From Bacteriovoracaceae bacterium (GTDB lineage: Bacteria > Bdellovibrionota > Bacteriovoracia > Bacteriovoracales > Bacteriovoracaceae), in contig JABFRR010000008.1 of NCBI GenBank assembly GCA_013141065.1, forward strand, positions 315,464 through 379,463: a DNA stretch of 64,000 bases, written 5' to 3'. The notes under the pieces were generated by a model. The model saw nothing but the letters and a program-made list of their open reading frames with translations. It did not search any database and was not told the origin of the DNA. Positions within the stretch are counted from its first letter, which is position 1. The number at the start of each line of letters is the position of its first letter. This document shows, in pieces, positions 36,434 to 49,463 of this stretch. The translations under genes were made by a program, and so were the position numbers.

Positions 36434-37918
36434 TTAGTCTGCCATCTTATAAACAAGCATTTGTTGTAAAATACCAACGACAGTTGAAACAAGAATATAA
36501 AGTACTAATCCAGCAGGTAAGCTCTTCATGATAAAAGCAAAAATAACTGGCATAAAGAGCATGATTTTTGCTTGTGTCGGATCCATTGTTGATGTTGGTG
36601 TTAATTTTTGTTGAGCAAACATAGCAACGGCCATTAATAAAGGTAAAATATAAAATGGGTCTTGAATACTTAGGTCATGAATCCAACCAAAAAATGGTGC
36701 GCCTACAAGCTCTACAGAACTATAAAGAACTTTATAAATAGCAAAGAAAAAAGGCATTTGTAAAAGTAAAGGAAGACATCCTGATAAAGGATTGGCTCCA
36801 GCTTTTTTAAAAAGCTCCATCGTTTCTTTTTGCATTTTTTGAGAGTCATCTTTGTATTTTTCTTTTATTTTTTGAAGTTCAGGTTGGATAGCCTGCATCT
36901 TCTTCATACTTTTAAAAGATTTATATTGAAGTGGAAATGTTATCAAACGAATAAGTAGAGTTACAAGAATGATAGCTAAACCATAATTAGGAATATATTT
37001 ATAAACAAATTGAAGAGCTCTCAGTGTTGGAACTGCTAATACAGCAAAAAAACCAAAATCTACAGAAAGATGTAAATTATCACCAAGCAATATAAGGTCA
37101 TCATAATTCTTTTTAGTAAAAACTAAATCTGCAGTAAATTCTTTAGACTCTGAAGGAATATCAACAACCATAAGTCCTGATTCAGTTGTTTTTACCCTTG
37201 CTGGAATATCTTTAGGGAAAACAAGCGCAAACAAGTGGAAGTTAAAATCAGTACCTAACCAACGGACATTTCCATCAACTTCTTTTTCAGAAGTCACTTC
37301 AACAGAAGTCATTTCATTGGTGTAAATTGAAAAATGTCGAATTTGTCCATTGTCTAATTTTTTAGATTTTGATTCAAAAAGTAATTTATACTTGTAAGCT
37401 TTGGTTGAATTAAGCTTTATACTAATTCGGCCATTATCACGAATAAATGCCTCAAAATTTACACCATAGTTTTGGTTAAAGCCTGTAATTTTATTAGGAC
37501 CTACTTGTTCCATTTGAAAAAATAAATCAAGAGCACCATATTCAGTTACAACTTGTATTTTTAATGGCTTTTCACTTTCAGTCAGAGATTTAAAATCAAA
37601 GACTGAATTAGAATTTCTTAAATCAGTAATAGTTAAATCATTTGAAAGTGAAAAAACAAACTTGTCTTTATTGAGTGTGAAAGTTTGTAAAGAAATAGGT
37701 GCCGTAGCTGGTGTTGCAGCAGCCGTGTTATTCAATGTCGCAGTACTTGCAGTAGACGGTGAAGTGTTGGTATTTGTAGTTGTTTTAGCAACTGGTTCTA
37801 TAGGGGCAGTTGGTGCTACGACTGGGGTTTTAGGGGCAAAATAGTATTGCCAACCAAATAAAACAAAACCCGATAACAAGACAGCGACGAAAGCACGTTT
37901 TTGATCTGTATTAAACAT
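36434..37918 (-). CDS. yidC: Membrane protein insertase YidC
   Basis: Inserts proteins into the inner membrane. An N-terminal membrane helix, an Ala/Thr/Pro-rich linker (residues 30-75), the periplasmic beta domain, and the five-helix core with the conserved Arg in LLIRLITFPLQYKSFKSMKKMQ and the coiled-coil loop QPELQKIKEKYKDD. 494 residues, gram-negative type. The linker APIEPV is encoded by a degenerate copy of the mnmE palindrome at 37793-37808. Confidence 0.97.
   Translation of the reverse strand: MFNTDQKRAFVAVLLSGFVLFGWQYYFAPKTPVVAPTAPIEPVAKTTTNTNTSPSTASTATLNNTAAATPATAPISLQTFTLNKDKFVFSLSNDLTITDLRNSNSVFDFKSLTESEKPLKIQVVTEYGALDLFFQMEQVGPNKITGFNQNYGVNFEAFIRDNGRISIKLNSTKAYKYKLLFESKSKKLDNGQIRHFSIYTNEMTSVEVTSEKEVDGNVRWLGTDFNFHLFALVFPKDIPARVKTTESGLMVVDIPSESKEFTADLVFTKKNYDDLILLGDNLHLSVDFGFFAVLAVPTLRALQFVYKYIPNYGLAIILVTLLIRLITFPLQYKSFKSMKKMQAIQPELQKIKEKYKDDSQKMQKETMELFKKAGANPLSGCLPLLLQMPFFFAIYKVLYSSVELVGAPFFGWIHDLSIQDPFYILPLLMAVAMFAQQKLTPTSTMDPTQAKIMLFMPVIFAFIMKSLPAGLVLYILVSTVVGILQQMLVYKMAD
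37793..37808. repeat. Degenerate copy of the mnmE palindrome inside yidC
   Basis: TGGTTCTATAGGGGCA matches the left arm and centre of the family but has a changed right arm. It encodes part of a low-complexity linker, so it could be chance or a decayed copy. Confidence 0.4.
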
Positions 37919-37936
37919 TGAAAAAACTCCAAGATA

Positions 37937-38152
37937 TTATTTTTCTGGAACGGGGTCGTGACCACCATCGCAGAAAGGATGACATTTAGATATACGTCGG
38001 AATGAATACCATAATGCTTTGTAAATGGGAAACCGCAAGAGACATTCTTTTGAATATTGTGAGCAAGTTGGATAGAAGCGACAATTGGGACCTAGGAGAG
38101 GTGAAATAAAATATTGATAGAAACGAATTAATTTCAATAAAATCCACTTCAT
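37937..38152 (-). CDS. yidD: Membrane protein insertion efficiency factor YidD
   Basis: A 71-residue protein with the family signature: LIRFYQYFISPLLGPNCRFYPTCSQY, then CLLRFPIYKALWYSFRRISKCHPFCDGGHDPVP. It aids YidC-dependent insertion. Lies between rnpA (four-base overlap) and yidC (18-base gap). Confidence 0.95.
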   Translation of the reverse strand: MKWILLKLIRFYQYFISPLLGPNCRFYPTCSQYSKECLLRFPIYKALWYSFRRISKCHPFCDGGHDPVPEK

Positions 38153-38529
38153 TTTTTTTGTCTCAAGTGCTCATCTTCTAAAAAATGAAAATATTCTTTC
38201 AAATTACGAAAAATCATCTCTTCTTTATAGGACATTGGTTCGGGAGCTAAAGAACGCGACCAGGAAATAACAAATAAAATGTCATAACCTAAGAATTTGA
38301 ATGGGGAATTTCTATAATATTCACGAATAATACGTTTGAGGCGATTGCGGTCGTGTGACTTTCCAATTTTTTTAGGAACAGATAATCCTATCCTAGATAA
38401 ATTAAAGGAATTTTTTTTGTAATAGATAATTAGAGAGGCTTTTTTGTAGGAAGAAGAGCCGACTTTTAATTGATCAAAATCTCTGGCCGATAGAAGACGA
38501 AATTTTTTTTCAAATCCACCATCGGCCAC
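38149..38529 (-). CDS. rnpA: Ribonuclease P protein component
   Basis: Protein subunit of RNase P, which matures the 5' ends of tRNAs. The RNR signature is KSHDRNRLKRIIREYYR. GTG start at 38529, seven bases after the rpmH stop. 126 residues. Part of the rpmH-rnpA-yidD-yidC cluster. Confidence 0.94.
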   Translation of the reverse strand: MADGGFEKKFRLLSARDFDQLKVGSSSYKKASLIIYYKKNSFNLSRIGLSVPKKIGKSHDRNRLKRIIREYYRNSPFKFLGYDILFVISWSRSLAPEPMSYKEEMIFRNLKEYFHFLEDEHLRQKK

Positions 38530-38536
38530 AAAAATA

Positions 38537-38689
38537 TTACTTAGTGCTTGAAGATACCGTTAAGCGCGCTCTGCCTTTGGCTCTACGTGCTTTAATAACG
38601 TTCTTTCCACCAGGACTTGCCATTCTTTTAAGAAATCCGTGTACTCTTAATCTTTTTAACTTCTTTGGTTGCCAAGTTCTTTTGCTCAT
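38537..38689 (-). CDS. rpmH: 50S ribosomal protein L34
   Basis: A 50-residue basic protein starting at ATG 38689: [20 protein letters not shown], then [19 protein letters not shown], matching L34 (KRT.QP...KR.R.HGF..RM.T..GR.V...RR.KGR..L). It ends in TAA at 38537-38539. The L34 gene beside rnpA and opposite dnaA is the usual origin order. Confidence 0.97.
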   Translation of the reverse strand: MSKRTWQPKKLKRLRVHGFLKRMASPGGKNVIKARRAKGRARLTVSSSTK

Positions 38690-38881
38690 ACAGCTATCCT
38701 TTAATAAAACATAAAATAAATGGAGAGATACGATTATATTTTCTTTTATAAAAGGTCAACGATAAACAACGCGCGTTACATGTAAGTAAATGTAAAAATA
38801 TGTTTTATTGCTCATAACTTTTGGGCCATGCTACATATTCCACTCGACTATTTTTAAGTCAAAGACTTTCGGAGCTAATAA
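38690..38881. promoter_or_regulatory. Divergent promoter region between rpmH and dnaA
   Basis: A 192-base AT-rich gap that must serve both the rpmH and dnaA operons. It holds a 10-bp palindrome, TTACATGTAA at 38776-38785, and GGAG ahead of the dnaA ATG. No consensus DnaA box was seen here, so autoregulation by DnaA is not evident. Confidence 0.4.
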
Positions 38882-40438
38882 ATGACTCAAGACTTCCAGT
38901 CCAGTTTAATTAAACACTTTTTTTCTGTCGATTCAGAAACAAAAACAAAAGATAATAAAGAAAATAATGATGAGCTTCATAAAAATCAGACCTCAAGAGC
39001 TCAGAAATTAGAAACGATTGAAACTAAAGATGAGCTAAGCTCTATAAATCATGAAGTTTTAAACCACCTCAAGACCATTGTTCCAGAGCTAAAGTTCAAA
39101 ACTTATTTTGAAAATTCACTTGAATTAACTTCTATTGATCAAGATATAGCAGTGTTTTTGGTAAGAACCTCATTCATTAAAAAGTCTGCTGAGCTCTTTA
39201 GTGAAGAAATCGCCAAGTCTCTTTATAATGTTTTGGGCACAAATTACAATGTCCAAATTATTGCTCGAGAAAATGCTGACTATAGTCCCATGGAAGAACA
39301 AAAACCTAAGAGCATGAGTTCTACAAAGTTCACTCTAGAACTTACACCGACAAGGGATGATATTAAATCAAAGGTCAATGCTGAATATATTGAACACATG
39401 AATCCGATTAAATCCGGAATCAGAGTTGATCATACTAAAACTTTTGACAATTTTGTTGTTGGCCCCACAAACAACATCGCCCAAGCAGCTGCCAAAGCAG
39501 TTGCCATGGCACCAGGAAAAGAAGGAAAGTATCCTTCGTTATACATTCATAGTAATTCAGGACTTGGAAAGACTCACCTACTCCACGCTGTCGCCAATGA
39601 AATTGCAGATAAACACCCAAATTATAATATATGCCTAATCACAACTCGTGATTTTATGGAAGAAATGATCACACTTCTAAAAGTGAACAAGATTAATGAT
39701 TTTTTTAAAAAATACACTGAGCGAGTCGATGTTCTGATGATCGATGATATTCATGAGTTAAAAAATAAGGAAGGAACGCAAGATCAATTCTTCCACGTTT
39801 TTAACGAAATGCACAATAAAGGTAAGCAACTTATCTTCACTTCGGATAAAAATCCAAAAGAAATTACTGGTATCTCTGAAAGAATTAAATCGAGACTTCA
39901 GTGGGGGCTTGTTGTCGATATCCAACCACCTGACTTAGAGACAAGAATAGCGATCCTAAGACGCAAAATGGAAGCCCTGGACCTTTATATAAATGAAGAC
40001 GTACTTTCTCTCATAGCTTCAAGAATTAAAACGAATATCAGAGAACTGGAAGGATCCTTAGTTCGACTAAAGGCCGTGAGCGAACTGATGAATGTAGAAA
40101 TTGAAGTTGAGTTGGTAAAAGAGCAACTAATGCTTCCAAACAGTGAAAATGAAATTGAACTGACAATTGAATCTGTGGCAAAAGCTACTGCACAATACTT
40201 CAGGCTTCCACTTGTTGATTTAAAATCAAAAGGAAGAAACCAAGACATTACTAGGGCACGTCATGTGGCCATGTATCTTGCAAGAAAAATTGTAAATGCT
40301 AAACAACAAGAAATCGGTGCTTATTTTGGTGGAAGAGATCATTCATCCGTCATACACGCCGTGAATACCATATCAGAAAGAGTGAAAACGGATCCAAGTC
40401 TATCTAAAGATATAAATGCTATTGAATCAAACCTATAA
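38882..40438 (+). CDS. dnaA: Chromosomal replication initiator DnaA
   Basis: AAA+ initiator. Domain I begins only near residue 55, after a charged 50-residue extension; domain III has Walker B LMIDDIHEL and a Walker A written SNSGLGKTH (225-232 region) where most DnaA have GG-x-GLGKTH; domain IV ends with the DNA-binding signature GGRDHSSVIHA. 518 residues, longer than the usual 450-470. Confidence 0.97.
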   Translation: MTQDFQSSLIKHFFSVDSETKTKDNKENNDELHKNQTSRAQKLETIETKDELSSINHEVLNHLKTIVPELKFKTYFENSLELTSIDQDIAVFLVRTSFIKKSAELFSEEIAKSLYNVLGTNYNVQIIARENADYSPMEEQKPKSMSSTKFTLELTPTRDDIKSKVNAEYIEHMNPIKSGIRVDHTKTFDNFVVGPTNNIAQAAAKAVAMAPGKEGKYPSLYIHSNSGLGKTHLLHAVANEIADKHPNYNICLITTRDFMEEMITLLKVNKINDFFKKYTERVDVLMIDDIHELKNKEGTQDQFFHVFNEMHNKGKQLIFTSDKNPKEITGISERIKSRLQWGLVVDIQPPDLETRIAILRRKMEALDLYINEDVLSLIASRIKTNIRELEGSLVRLKAVSELMNVEIEVELVKEQLMLPNSENEIELTIESVAKATAQYFRLPLVDLKSKGRNQDITRARHVAMYLARKIVNAKQQEIGAYFGGRDHSSVIHAVNTISERVKTDPSLSKDINAIESNL

Positions 40439-40440
40439 AT

Positions 40441-40464
40441 AAGCGAGTTCGTCTGAACTCGCTT
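40441..40464 (+). terminator. Hairpin after dnaA
   Basis: AAGCGAGTTC and GAACTCGCTT form a perfect 10-bp stem with a four-base loop, three bases after the dnaA stop. The tail is AT-rich but lacks a clean T-run. It separates dnaA transcription from oriC. Confidence 0.65.
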
Positions 40465-41206
40465 ATAATTTCAAAAAATATTTTTTATTTTCTGCATTCG
40501 GAATCATATTGGTTTCACCCAAACGCCAAGAAACATAATACGAACAAATTGTAATAAAGACGAAATTCTATTCTTTAAGCCACTCTTGATTTTAATGAAA
40601 GTAATTAGAATAAAGAACTAAATTTAGAAAGAAATAGACAAGAGATGTAAAGAAATTTTTAAAAATATAATGAGTTGTTATTAACATGTTATCAACACTC
40701 AATTAACATAGTTATCCACAAAAAAGAGCGTAAAAAAGTGGAATTAATCAAAAAATGAAAAATGAACTTCGCATTAGCACTTATCAACAAAAAGTTATCA
40801 ACAATGTGAATAACTATGTGGAAAAGAAATTAAAAATGACTAAAAAAACCAGCGTCAAAAAGCAATCTAAGAACCTATGTGGAAAGTATGTGGATAAGAT
40901 GTGAACAACTCTTAATATATTGGGAGAAAAAAAGGAATATACGTCAAAAAGAAGCGTAAAATAAAAAGTTATCCCAAGTAATCAAGGTAAACGAAATTAA
41001 TAACAATATGAAATCAATAGCATTTGAAGGGTTTTCCACTTATCCACACTATAATAATAAAAGTCTTAATAATAATAAATAATATAAGAGACAGGAACTG
41101 ATTGGAATTGAGATTTAGATAACTGGAGTCATAACCCGATGAAGCTTGATTGAATGAATGCTTATTGCTAAAAACTTAATATATAAATTTAGGAAATAAG
41201 ACTCAT
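40465..41206. other. oriC: Replication origin region (oriC) between dnaA and dnaN
   Basis: A gene-free 0.74 kb, strongly AT-rich stretch. Perfect DnaA boxes (TTATNCACA) occur at 40712-40720 and 41040-41048 (plus) and 40805-40813 and 40889-40897 (minus). One-mismatch boxes lie at 40689-40697, 40781-40789 and 40795-40803 (TTATCAACA), and at 40817-40825 and 40900-40908 on the minus strand. The AT-rich run at 41049-41088 (repeated AAT/TAA) next to the last box is the likely unwinding element. Core genes on either side point away from here. Confidence 0.9.
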
Positions 41207-42322
41207 ATGCTAATTAAAATATCAGTTCATGATTTAAAAGAAACGTTAACTAGAATACTAAGCGTCGTAGATAAAAAAAATACTAGGCTTATATTAAATT
41301 TTATTCAGATACAGGCATCTGGAAATAAAATTGAAATGACAGCAACAGACTTAGAAGTCTCTGCCAGGTTAACAACACATTGCCTTGTGGAAAAGCCAGG
41401 TACATTTTGTGTAAATGCCAAGAATATATTTGATATTGTAAAAGAATTACCTGAAAGCGAACTTACAATTGAACTACCAGAAGGATCTAATAATTTAAAA
41501 CTTACATGTGGATCAATTAGCTTTACGCTTTTAATTTATACAAGCGAAGAATTCCCACACCTTCAATTCGGAACAAATGCAAATGAGTTTAAATTAAAAA
41601 CAACTCAAATTTTAGAAATCATCAACAAAACATCACATGCCATTTCAAATGATGAAACAAGAATATTTTTAAGTGGAATTTACCTACAAGAAATTGAAGG
41701 TATGCTCCGAGCAGTAGCTACTGATGGTTTTAGATTAGCATTAGTTGAAACTGAATTATCAAATAACAAAATAGAAGCATTGATAAATGGAATTATTATA
41801 CCTAAAAAAGGTGTTACAGAATTAAAGAAAATCGCTGAAAGCTATCCAGACCAACAAATTGGAATATCAGTAGACGAATCTTTCATTTATTTAAATGCAA
41901 ATGATACTTACTTATTGGCCATTAGATTAATTGCTAAAGATTATTTGAAATACCAGGCAATTATACCAAAAAAGACAAATAATCATGCTGACATTGATAA
42001 AAACTCATTTTTAAACGCTGTAAGGCGAATAAAAATTATGGCCAATGAAAGATCAAATGGAGTTAAGTTAATTCTTCGTGAAGGAGAAATGACTGTAGCC
42101 GCAAATCATCCCTCACTAGGTGAAGCATTAGAAAAATTTCCAATAAATTACAATGGTAAAGAATTTGAAATAGGATTTAATGCAAAATTCTTAATGGATA
42201 TACTCTCAATATTTGGTGATGAAGACATTCGCATGGAATTTAATAATGAATTGAGTCCAGCAATAATTAAATCAACAAAAAATCAACACTATTTATGTAT
42301 AGTCATGCCGCTCAAGTTATAA
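41207..42322 (+). CDS. dnaN: DNA polymerase III beta subunit (sliding clamp)
   Basis: Ring clamp tethering the polymerase. Three-fold repeated fold over 371 residues; TATDLEVS, AVATDGFRLALVE and the C-terminal CIVMPLKL correspond to conserved clamp blocks. Replication gene next to oriC, followed by recF after one base. Confidence 0.95.
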   Translation: MLIKISVHDLKETLTRILSVVDKKNTRLILNFIQIQASGNKIEMTATDLEVSARLTTHCLVEKPGTFCVNAKNIFDIVKELPESELTIELPEGSNNLKLTCGSISFTLLIYTSEEFPHLQFGTNANEFKLKTTQILEIINKTSHAISNDETRIFLSGIYLQEIEGMLRAVATDGFRLALVETELSNNKIEALINGIIIPKKGVTELKKIAESYPDQQIGISVDESFIYLNANDTYLLAIRLIAKDYLKYQAIIPKKTNNHADIDKNSFLNAVRRIKIMANERSNGVKLILREGEMTVAANHPSLGEALEKFPINYNGKEFEIGFNAKFLMDILSIFGDEDIRMEFNNELSPAIIKSTKNQHYLCIVMPLKL

Positions 42323-42323
42323 A

Positions 42324-43415
42324 ATGAATTATAAAATTTCTAAATTGCAAGTTACAAACTTTAGAAATTTAAATCCAGATATAATTACATTTTCAAATGG
42401 TATTAATTGCATACTAGGTGAAAATGGAAATGGAAAAACAAATATATTAGAAGCCATTAATGTCTTAGCAACAAAAAAATCTTTCCGTAAAAACACGAGT
42501 TTTCCACAATTTTTAAGTATAGATGGTGGAAAACCTGAAATAATATTTTATTCTGTAATTGCAAAAAATAATGAAAATCTCAGTTACTCATCCAAAATGA
42601 GTAATGAGGGAGTTCTCTGGTTTTTAGACGGAATACCGGTTAAAAAAAAATTAGACATCAAAGTTATATTTATTAATCCATTTGATTCTTATGGTTTTCA
42701 CAATAGTGCTAGTGAGCGTCGAGAATGGATAGACTATTTTTTATGTCAACTAGATGAGCAGTATAAAAAAGCACTAGCAAAATATACAATAGCTCTTCGT
42801 TTCAGAAATACTTTATTAAGTAAAAAACCAAGCAAGTACAAAGAGCAAATTAATGCATCCGATAAAGAGCTTTCAGAACTCTGTGTTTACTTAACAAATA
42901 AAAGAATAGAGCTATGCGAGATTATTGAGCCAATTATTGGTGAAACTTTCCAGGCCTTATTTTCAGAAAAGCACATGCTTAAAATAACGCTAGATTCGCG
43001 AATAGCTGGTATGAGTGCAGAAAATGTCTTAAAAATGTTAAAAAATAACCTAGAAACAGACTGTGAAAGGTGTCATACATCTTATGGACCACATAAAGAT
43101 GACTACGTGCTTCTTTTTGATGGATTAAATTCTTTCGATTACTGTTCTTTGGGCCAGCAAAAAATGAGTTATTTAAGCCTCTTATTTGCCTATATAGAGC
43201 TTTTTCGGTATAAATACATGTCTTATCCCATAGTGCTAATTGACGACGTTTCTGGCGAGCTTGATCAGCATCGATGGCGTAGACTAGTTGAGTATTTAGA
43301 AAAACGTGAATTTCAAGTTTTGATAACTACAGCCAACGAAAAATTTAAGGAAGAATTAGACCGTATTATTGGCGCCAACAACATTCACATAAAAAATGGC
43401 TCAATAATTCACTAA
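42324..43415 (+). CDS. recF: DNA replication and repair protein RecF
   Basis: SMC-like ATPase that helps load RecA at gaps. N-terminal LQVTNFRNL and Walker A GENGNGKTNILEAI, signature SLGQQKMSYLSLLFA, and Walker B PIVLIDDVSGELD. 363 residues, typical. In the dnaN-recF-gyrB-gyrA run. Confidence 0.95.
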   Translation: MNYKISKLQVTNFRNLNPDIITFSNGINCILGENGNGKTNILEAINVLATKKSFRKNTSFPQFLSIDGGKPEIIFYSVIAKNNENLSYSSKMSNEGVLWFLDGIPVKKKLDIKVIFINPFDSYGFHNSASERREWIDYFLCQLDEQYKKALAKYTIALRFRNTLLSKKPSKYKEQINASDKELSELCVYLTNKRIELCEIIEPIIGETFQALFSEKHMLKITLDSRIAGMSAENVLKMLKNNLETDCERCHTSYGPHKDDYVLLFDGLNSFDYCSLGQQKMSYLSLLFAYIELFRYKYMSYPIVLIDDVSGELDQHRWRRLVEYLEKREFQVLITTANEKFKEELDRIIGANNIHIKNGSIIH

Positions 43416-43454
43416 CCTTCTCTTGCCTAAAAAAATGGAATTTGAAAATCTTAG

Positions 43455-45947
<2,493 letters not shown>

Positions 45948-45964
45948 TTTAAGGGATTTTAAAT

Positions 45965-48457
45965 ATGTCAGAAGAAAATAATACACCAATAAATCATGGA
46001 AATATTACTCCTGTAGTAATTCAAGATGAAATGAAAAGCTGTTACTTAGATTATGCTATGTCAGTAATCGTAGGAAGAGCCTTACCAGATGTACGTGATG
46101 GTATGAAGCCTGTTCATAGGCGAGTCCTTTTTGCGATGGATTCACTGAGCAATTATCACAATAAGCCATTTTTGAAATCAGCAAGAGTTGTTGGTGATAT
46201 TATTGGTAAGTATCACCCACATGGTGACTCTGCTGTTTACGGTGCTATTGTTCGACTTGCTCAAGATTTCTCAATGAGATATCCATTAGTCGATGGCCAA
46301 GGAAACTTCGGATCAATCGATGGTGATAATGCAGCAGCCATGAGGTACACCGAAATCAGAATGAAAAAACTTTCTGAACAAATGATGGCAGACCTTGATA
46401 AAGAAACTGTCGATTGGCAACCCAACTATGATGATTCATTAGTTGAACCAAAAGTACTTCCAACAAAAGTTCCAAATTTATTAATCAATGGTTCATCTGG
46501 TATTGCAGTAGGTATGGCGACAAATATACCGCCTCATAATTTATCAGAAATAATGAATGGATTATTAACTCTTATCGAAACACCACAGACATCAATCGAT
46601 GAATTGATGAAAATTATTCCTGGACCGGATTTTCCAACGGCAGGTGCAATTCACGGTACAGAAGGAATTAGATCCGCCTACCATACTGGTAAAGGTGTTC
46701 TTCAAATCCGAGCCAAAATGGATGTTGAGCATAATGCTAAAAAAGATCGTGATTCAATTGTTATCACCGAGCTTCCTTATCAGGTCAATAAGGCAAAATT
46801 AATCGAGAGAATTGCTGAGCTTGTTAATGAAAAAGAAATTACGGGAATTTCAGATCTTAGAGATGAATCTTCTAGAGAAGGTATACGAGTTGTTATTGAT
46901 TTGAAAAAAGGTGAAATTGCGACCGTAATTATTAATAAACTTTATAAGTCGACTCCCCTTCAAACCTCATTTGGTATTATATTTTTATCTATTGTTAATG
47001 GTCAGCCAAAAGTTCTGAACATTAAAGAACAACTACTTTATTTCCTTGATCATAGACGCGAAATCGTTATTAGAAGAACTGTCTATGAGTTAAAAAAGGC
47101 AAAAGAAAGAGCACATGTACTAGAAGGATTAAAAATTGCAGTCGATAATATCGATGAAATCGTTGAACTTGTTAAAAAGTCTGAAGGGCCATTACAAGCT
47201 AAAACAAAATTAATGAGTAACTACTCATTATCTGAAATTCAAGCACAAGCTATTTTAGATATGAGACTCCAGAGATTAACTGGCCTTGAACGTGACAAAA
47301 TCATAAAAGATTATAATGACATTATGAAAGAAATTGCTCGTTTAGAATTAATCTTAGGTAGTGATGAAGAGATCACTGCAATTATTAAAACTGAATGCCA
47401 AGAAATACTAGAAAATTTTGGTGATAAAAGGCGAACAGAAATAATTGCTAAAGCTGATGAAATCCAAATGGAAGACTTGGTAAAGCAAGAAGACGTCATT
47501 GTTACAATTACCCATAAAGGTTATGTAAAAAGAATGGCGATGGATACCTATAGAACTCAAAAAAGAGGTGGTACTGGAGTAAAAGGTGCAGACGGAGCAG
47601 ATGATGATTTTTACACATCGATCTTCACAGCCAACACTCACTCTACTCTATTTGTGTTCACGAATAAGGGACAAGTCTTTTCAATTAAGGTTTACAACAT
47701 TCCAGAAGGTAACAGAACGACAAAAGGCAGAAATATAGTTAACTTAATTCAAATACCTGCTGGTGAAGCAGTTAAGAAAATTATGTGTATGCCAGATTCT
47801 ATTGACGGTAAATTTCTCATGATTTCTACTGAAAAAGGGATTGTTAAAAAATCTGAACTTTCAGAATATAAAAACATTCGTCAGTCGGGATTAACGGCAA
47901 TTAAGATCATCGAAGGAGATAATTTATTATCAGTTAGAATTACAGATGGAACGAAAGACGTACTTTTATGTTCGTCATCAGGAAAAATAATTCGTTTTGC
48001 TGAAACAGATTGCCGTCCACTTGGAAGAGTTTCACAAGGGGTAAAAGGAATTGAATTAAGCGACAATGAAAAAATCATTGGTATGGAAATTATTGATGAT
48101 ACAGTTGAAATTCTTTCTGTAACAGAAAATGGATATGGTAAGCGCACAAGTGCCTCTGAATACCGCAAACAAACCCGCGGTGGAAAAGGAATCTTGGCGA
48201 TGCGCCTCACTGAAAAAAATGGTGACATCATCGACATCAAGCCAGTTACAGATAAAGATGACTTGATGATCATTTCTGATAAAGGACAAGTTATAAGAAC
48301 AAAAATCTCAGGAATTTCACTAATGGGAAGAACGACTCAAGGTGTACGATTAATTAAACTAAAAGAAAGTGAATTAGTAGTCGCAGTAGAGAAAATTCTT
48401 GATCCAGATGAAGAACTAGAGGGTGCAGTTTTAGATGAAGCACCAAAAACTGAATAA
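45965..48457 (+). CDS. gyrA: DNA gyrase subunit A
   Basis: DNA cleavage subunit. [32 protein letters not shown] N-terminus, catalytic Tyr in [11 protein letters not shown], and six-bladed C-terminal repeats including the GyrA box QKRGGTG (family QRRGGKG). In the quinolone-resistance region [14 protein letters not shown] the residue matching E. coli Asp87 is Gly. 830 residues. Confidence 0.97.
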   Translation: MSEENNTPINHGNITPVVIQDEMKSCYLDYAMSVIVGRALPDVRDGMKPVHRRVLFAMDSLSNYHNKPFLKSARVVGDIIGKYHPHGDSAVYGAIVRLAQDFSMRYPLVDGQGNFGSIDGDNAAAMRYTEIRMKKLSEQMMADLDKETVDWQPNYDDSLVEPKVLPTKVPNLLINGSSGIAVGMATNIPPHNLSEIMNGLLTLIETPQTSIDELMKIIPGPDFPTAGAIHGTEGIRSAYHTGKGVLQIRAKMDVEHNAKKDRDSIVITELPYQVNKAKLIERIAELVNEKEITGISDLRDESSREGIRVVIDLKKGEIATVIINKLYKSTPLQTSFGIIFLSIVNGQPKVLNIKEQLLYFLDHRREIVIRRTVYELKKAKERAHVLEGLKIAVDNIDEIVELVKKSEGPLQAKTKLMSNYSLSEIQAQAILDMRLQRLTGLERDKIIKDYNDIMKEIARLELILGSDEEITAIIKTECQEILENFGDKRRTEIIAKADEIQMEDLVKQEDVIVTITHKGYVKRMAMDTYRTQKRGGTGVKGADGADDDFYTSIFTANTHSTLFVFTNKGQVFSIKVYNIPEGNRTTKGRNIVNLIQIPAGEAVKKIMCMPDSIDGKFLMISTEKGIVKKSELSEYKNIRQSGLTAIKIIEGDNLLSVRITDGTKDVLLCSSSGKIIRFAETDCRPLGRVSQGVKGIELSDNEKIIGMEIIDDTVEILSVTENGYGKRTSASEYRKQTRGGKGILAMRLTEKNGDIIDIKPVTDKDDLMIISDKGQVIRTKISGISLMGRTTQGVRLIKLKESELVVAVEKILDPDEELEGAVLDEAPKTE

Positions 48458-49256
48458 GAAAATATATAATAAATTAATGAGAGCAATGATTTTTTTCATT
48501 GCTCTCTCTCTTTACTCTTGTGACTTCACACCTCCAGTTAATAGAAAAATCATTGATGCTCAAAATTATATAACCACTCAAGAATATGCAAAAGCTGCTT
48601 ACCTTTATGAAGATATTCTTAAAAGTAATCCAGCCGAAGACTTAAGACTCAAAATTTCTTATCAACTTGGTGAACTCTACTCTATCTACCTAGGACAATA
48701 CAAAAAAGCAGTCTTTCATTATAGTGAAGTCAAAGAACTGACTGAAGATTTATTATGGTTAATCAAAGCTGAAGAAAAATTAGCTGAAATTAATTTTAAT
48801 TATTTAAAAAAATATAAAGATGCTATTAAAAACTATACTAAACTTTCTCAATTCACTCCAAAACTAAAGAATTTTGATTTCTTTGAATTACAAATCGCCC
48901 TTTCTCATTTTTACTTAAATCAACAATCAGATGCTCTATTGCAGCTAACTAAAATCCAATCAAATCCGGATCACGAATTTTTCGTGCGATCTTTTTATTA
49001 CTCAGGATTAATTTATTATGAGCAAAAGGATTTCAGTAAAGCTTTGTTTGTTTGGCAAGAATACTTAAAGCGAGAAACGAGAAAAGAGTTCATTGTTCAA
49101 GCAAGATTTATGGTCGCCAACGCCTATGAATCTACAGATAATTTAAAAATGGCCTACGACATATATTATTCGATCGCCAATGATTATCCCAATCCAGATG
49201 TAATACAAAATAGACTAAATTCACTCTATCAAAGAAGAGTTTCTCGCCGAAGGTAG
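48435..49256 (+). CDS. TPR-type lipoprotein (BamD-like)
   Basis: Overlaps the end of gyrA by 23 bases, with GAGGG upstream of the ATG. Lipobox LYSC gives a lipid-anchored Cys near residue 29. The rest is helical with tetratricopeptide-like pairs ([54 protein letters not shown]), similar to BamD/YbgF-type periplasmic scaffolds. A role in outer-membrane assembly is possible but not shown. Confidence 0.7.
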   Translation: MKHQKLNKKIYNKLMRAMIFFIALSLYSCDFTPPVNRKIIDAQNYITTQEYAKAAYLYEDILKSNPAEDLRLKISYQLGELYSIYLGQYKKAVFHYSEVKELTEDLLWLIKAEEKLAEINFNYLKKYKDAIKNYTKLSQFTPKLKNFDFFELQIALSHFYLNQQSDALLQLTKIQSNPDHEFFVRSFYYSGLIYYEQKDFSKALFVWQEYLKRETRKEFIVQARFMVANAYESTDNLKMAYDIYYSIANDYPNPDVIQNRLNSLYQRRVSRRR

Positions 49257-49268
49257 GAAAGAAAACTA

Positions 49269-49463
49269 ATGAACCGAAAGTGGATTCAAATTATGGGTCT
49301 TGCCATGAGCTTGCCATCGACAATATTTATTGCCGGTTGGGGGGCTATGCAACTTGTGAAAATGGAGATACTAACAAAGGCTCAAGCTGTTTTAATATTC
49401 TTGGCGATAATTGGTAATATTTTGTTCCTCATGGTTTATTATGCTTATAAGCGAAAAAATTAA
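49269..49463 (+). CDS. AtpZ-like small membrane protein
   Basis: 64 residues with two hydrophobic helices (LAMSLPSTIFIAGWGAMQLV and VLIFLAIIGNILFLMVYYA). AtpZ-type proteins sit before atpI and are thought to help Mg2+ uptake and Fo assembly. Position ahead of atpI-atpB-atpE supports the call. Confidence 0.7.
   Translation: MNRKWIQIMGLAMSLPSTIFIAGWGAMQLVKMEILTKAQAVLIFLAIIGNILFLMVYYAYKRKN

Noticed and set aside
49411..49440. TTG-start extension of AtpI
   Set aside because: Extra residues are out of keeping with AtpI, and ATG 49441 gives a normal N-terminus.
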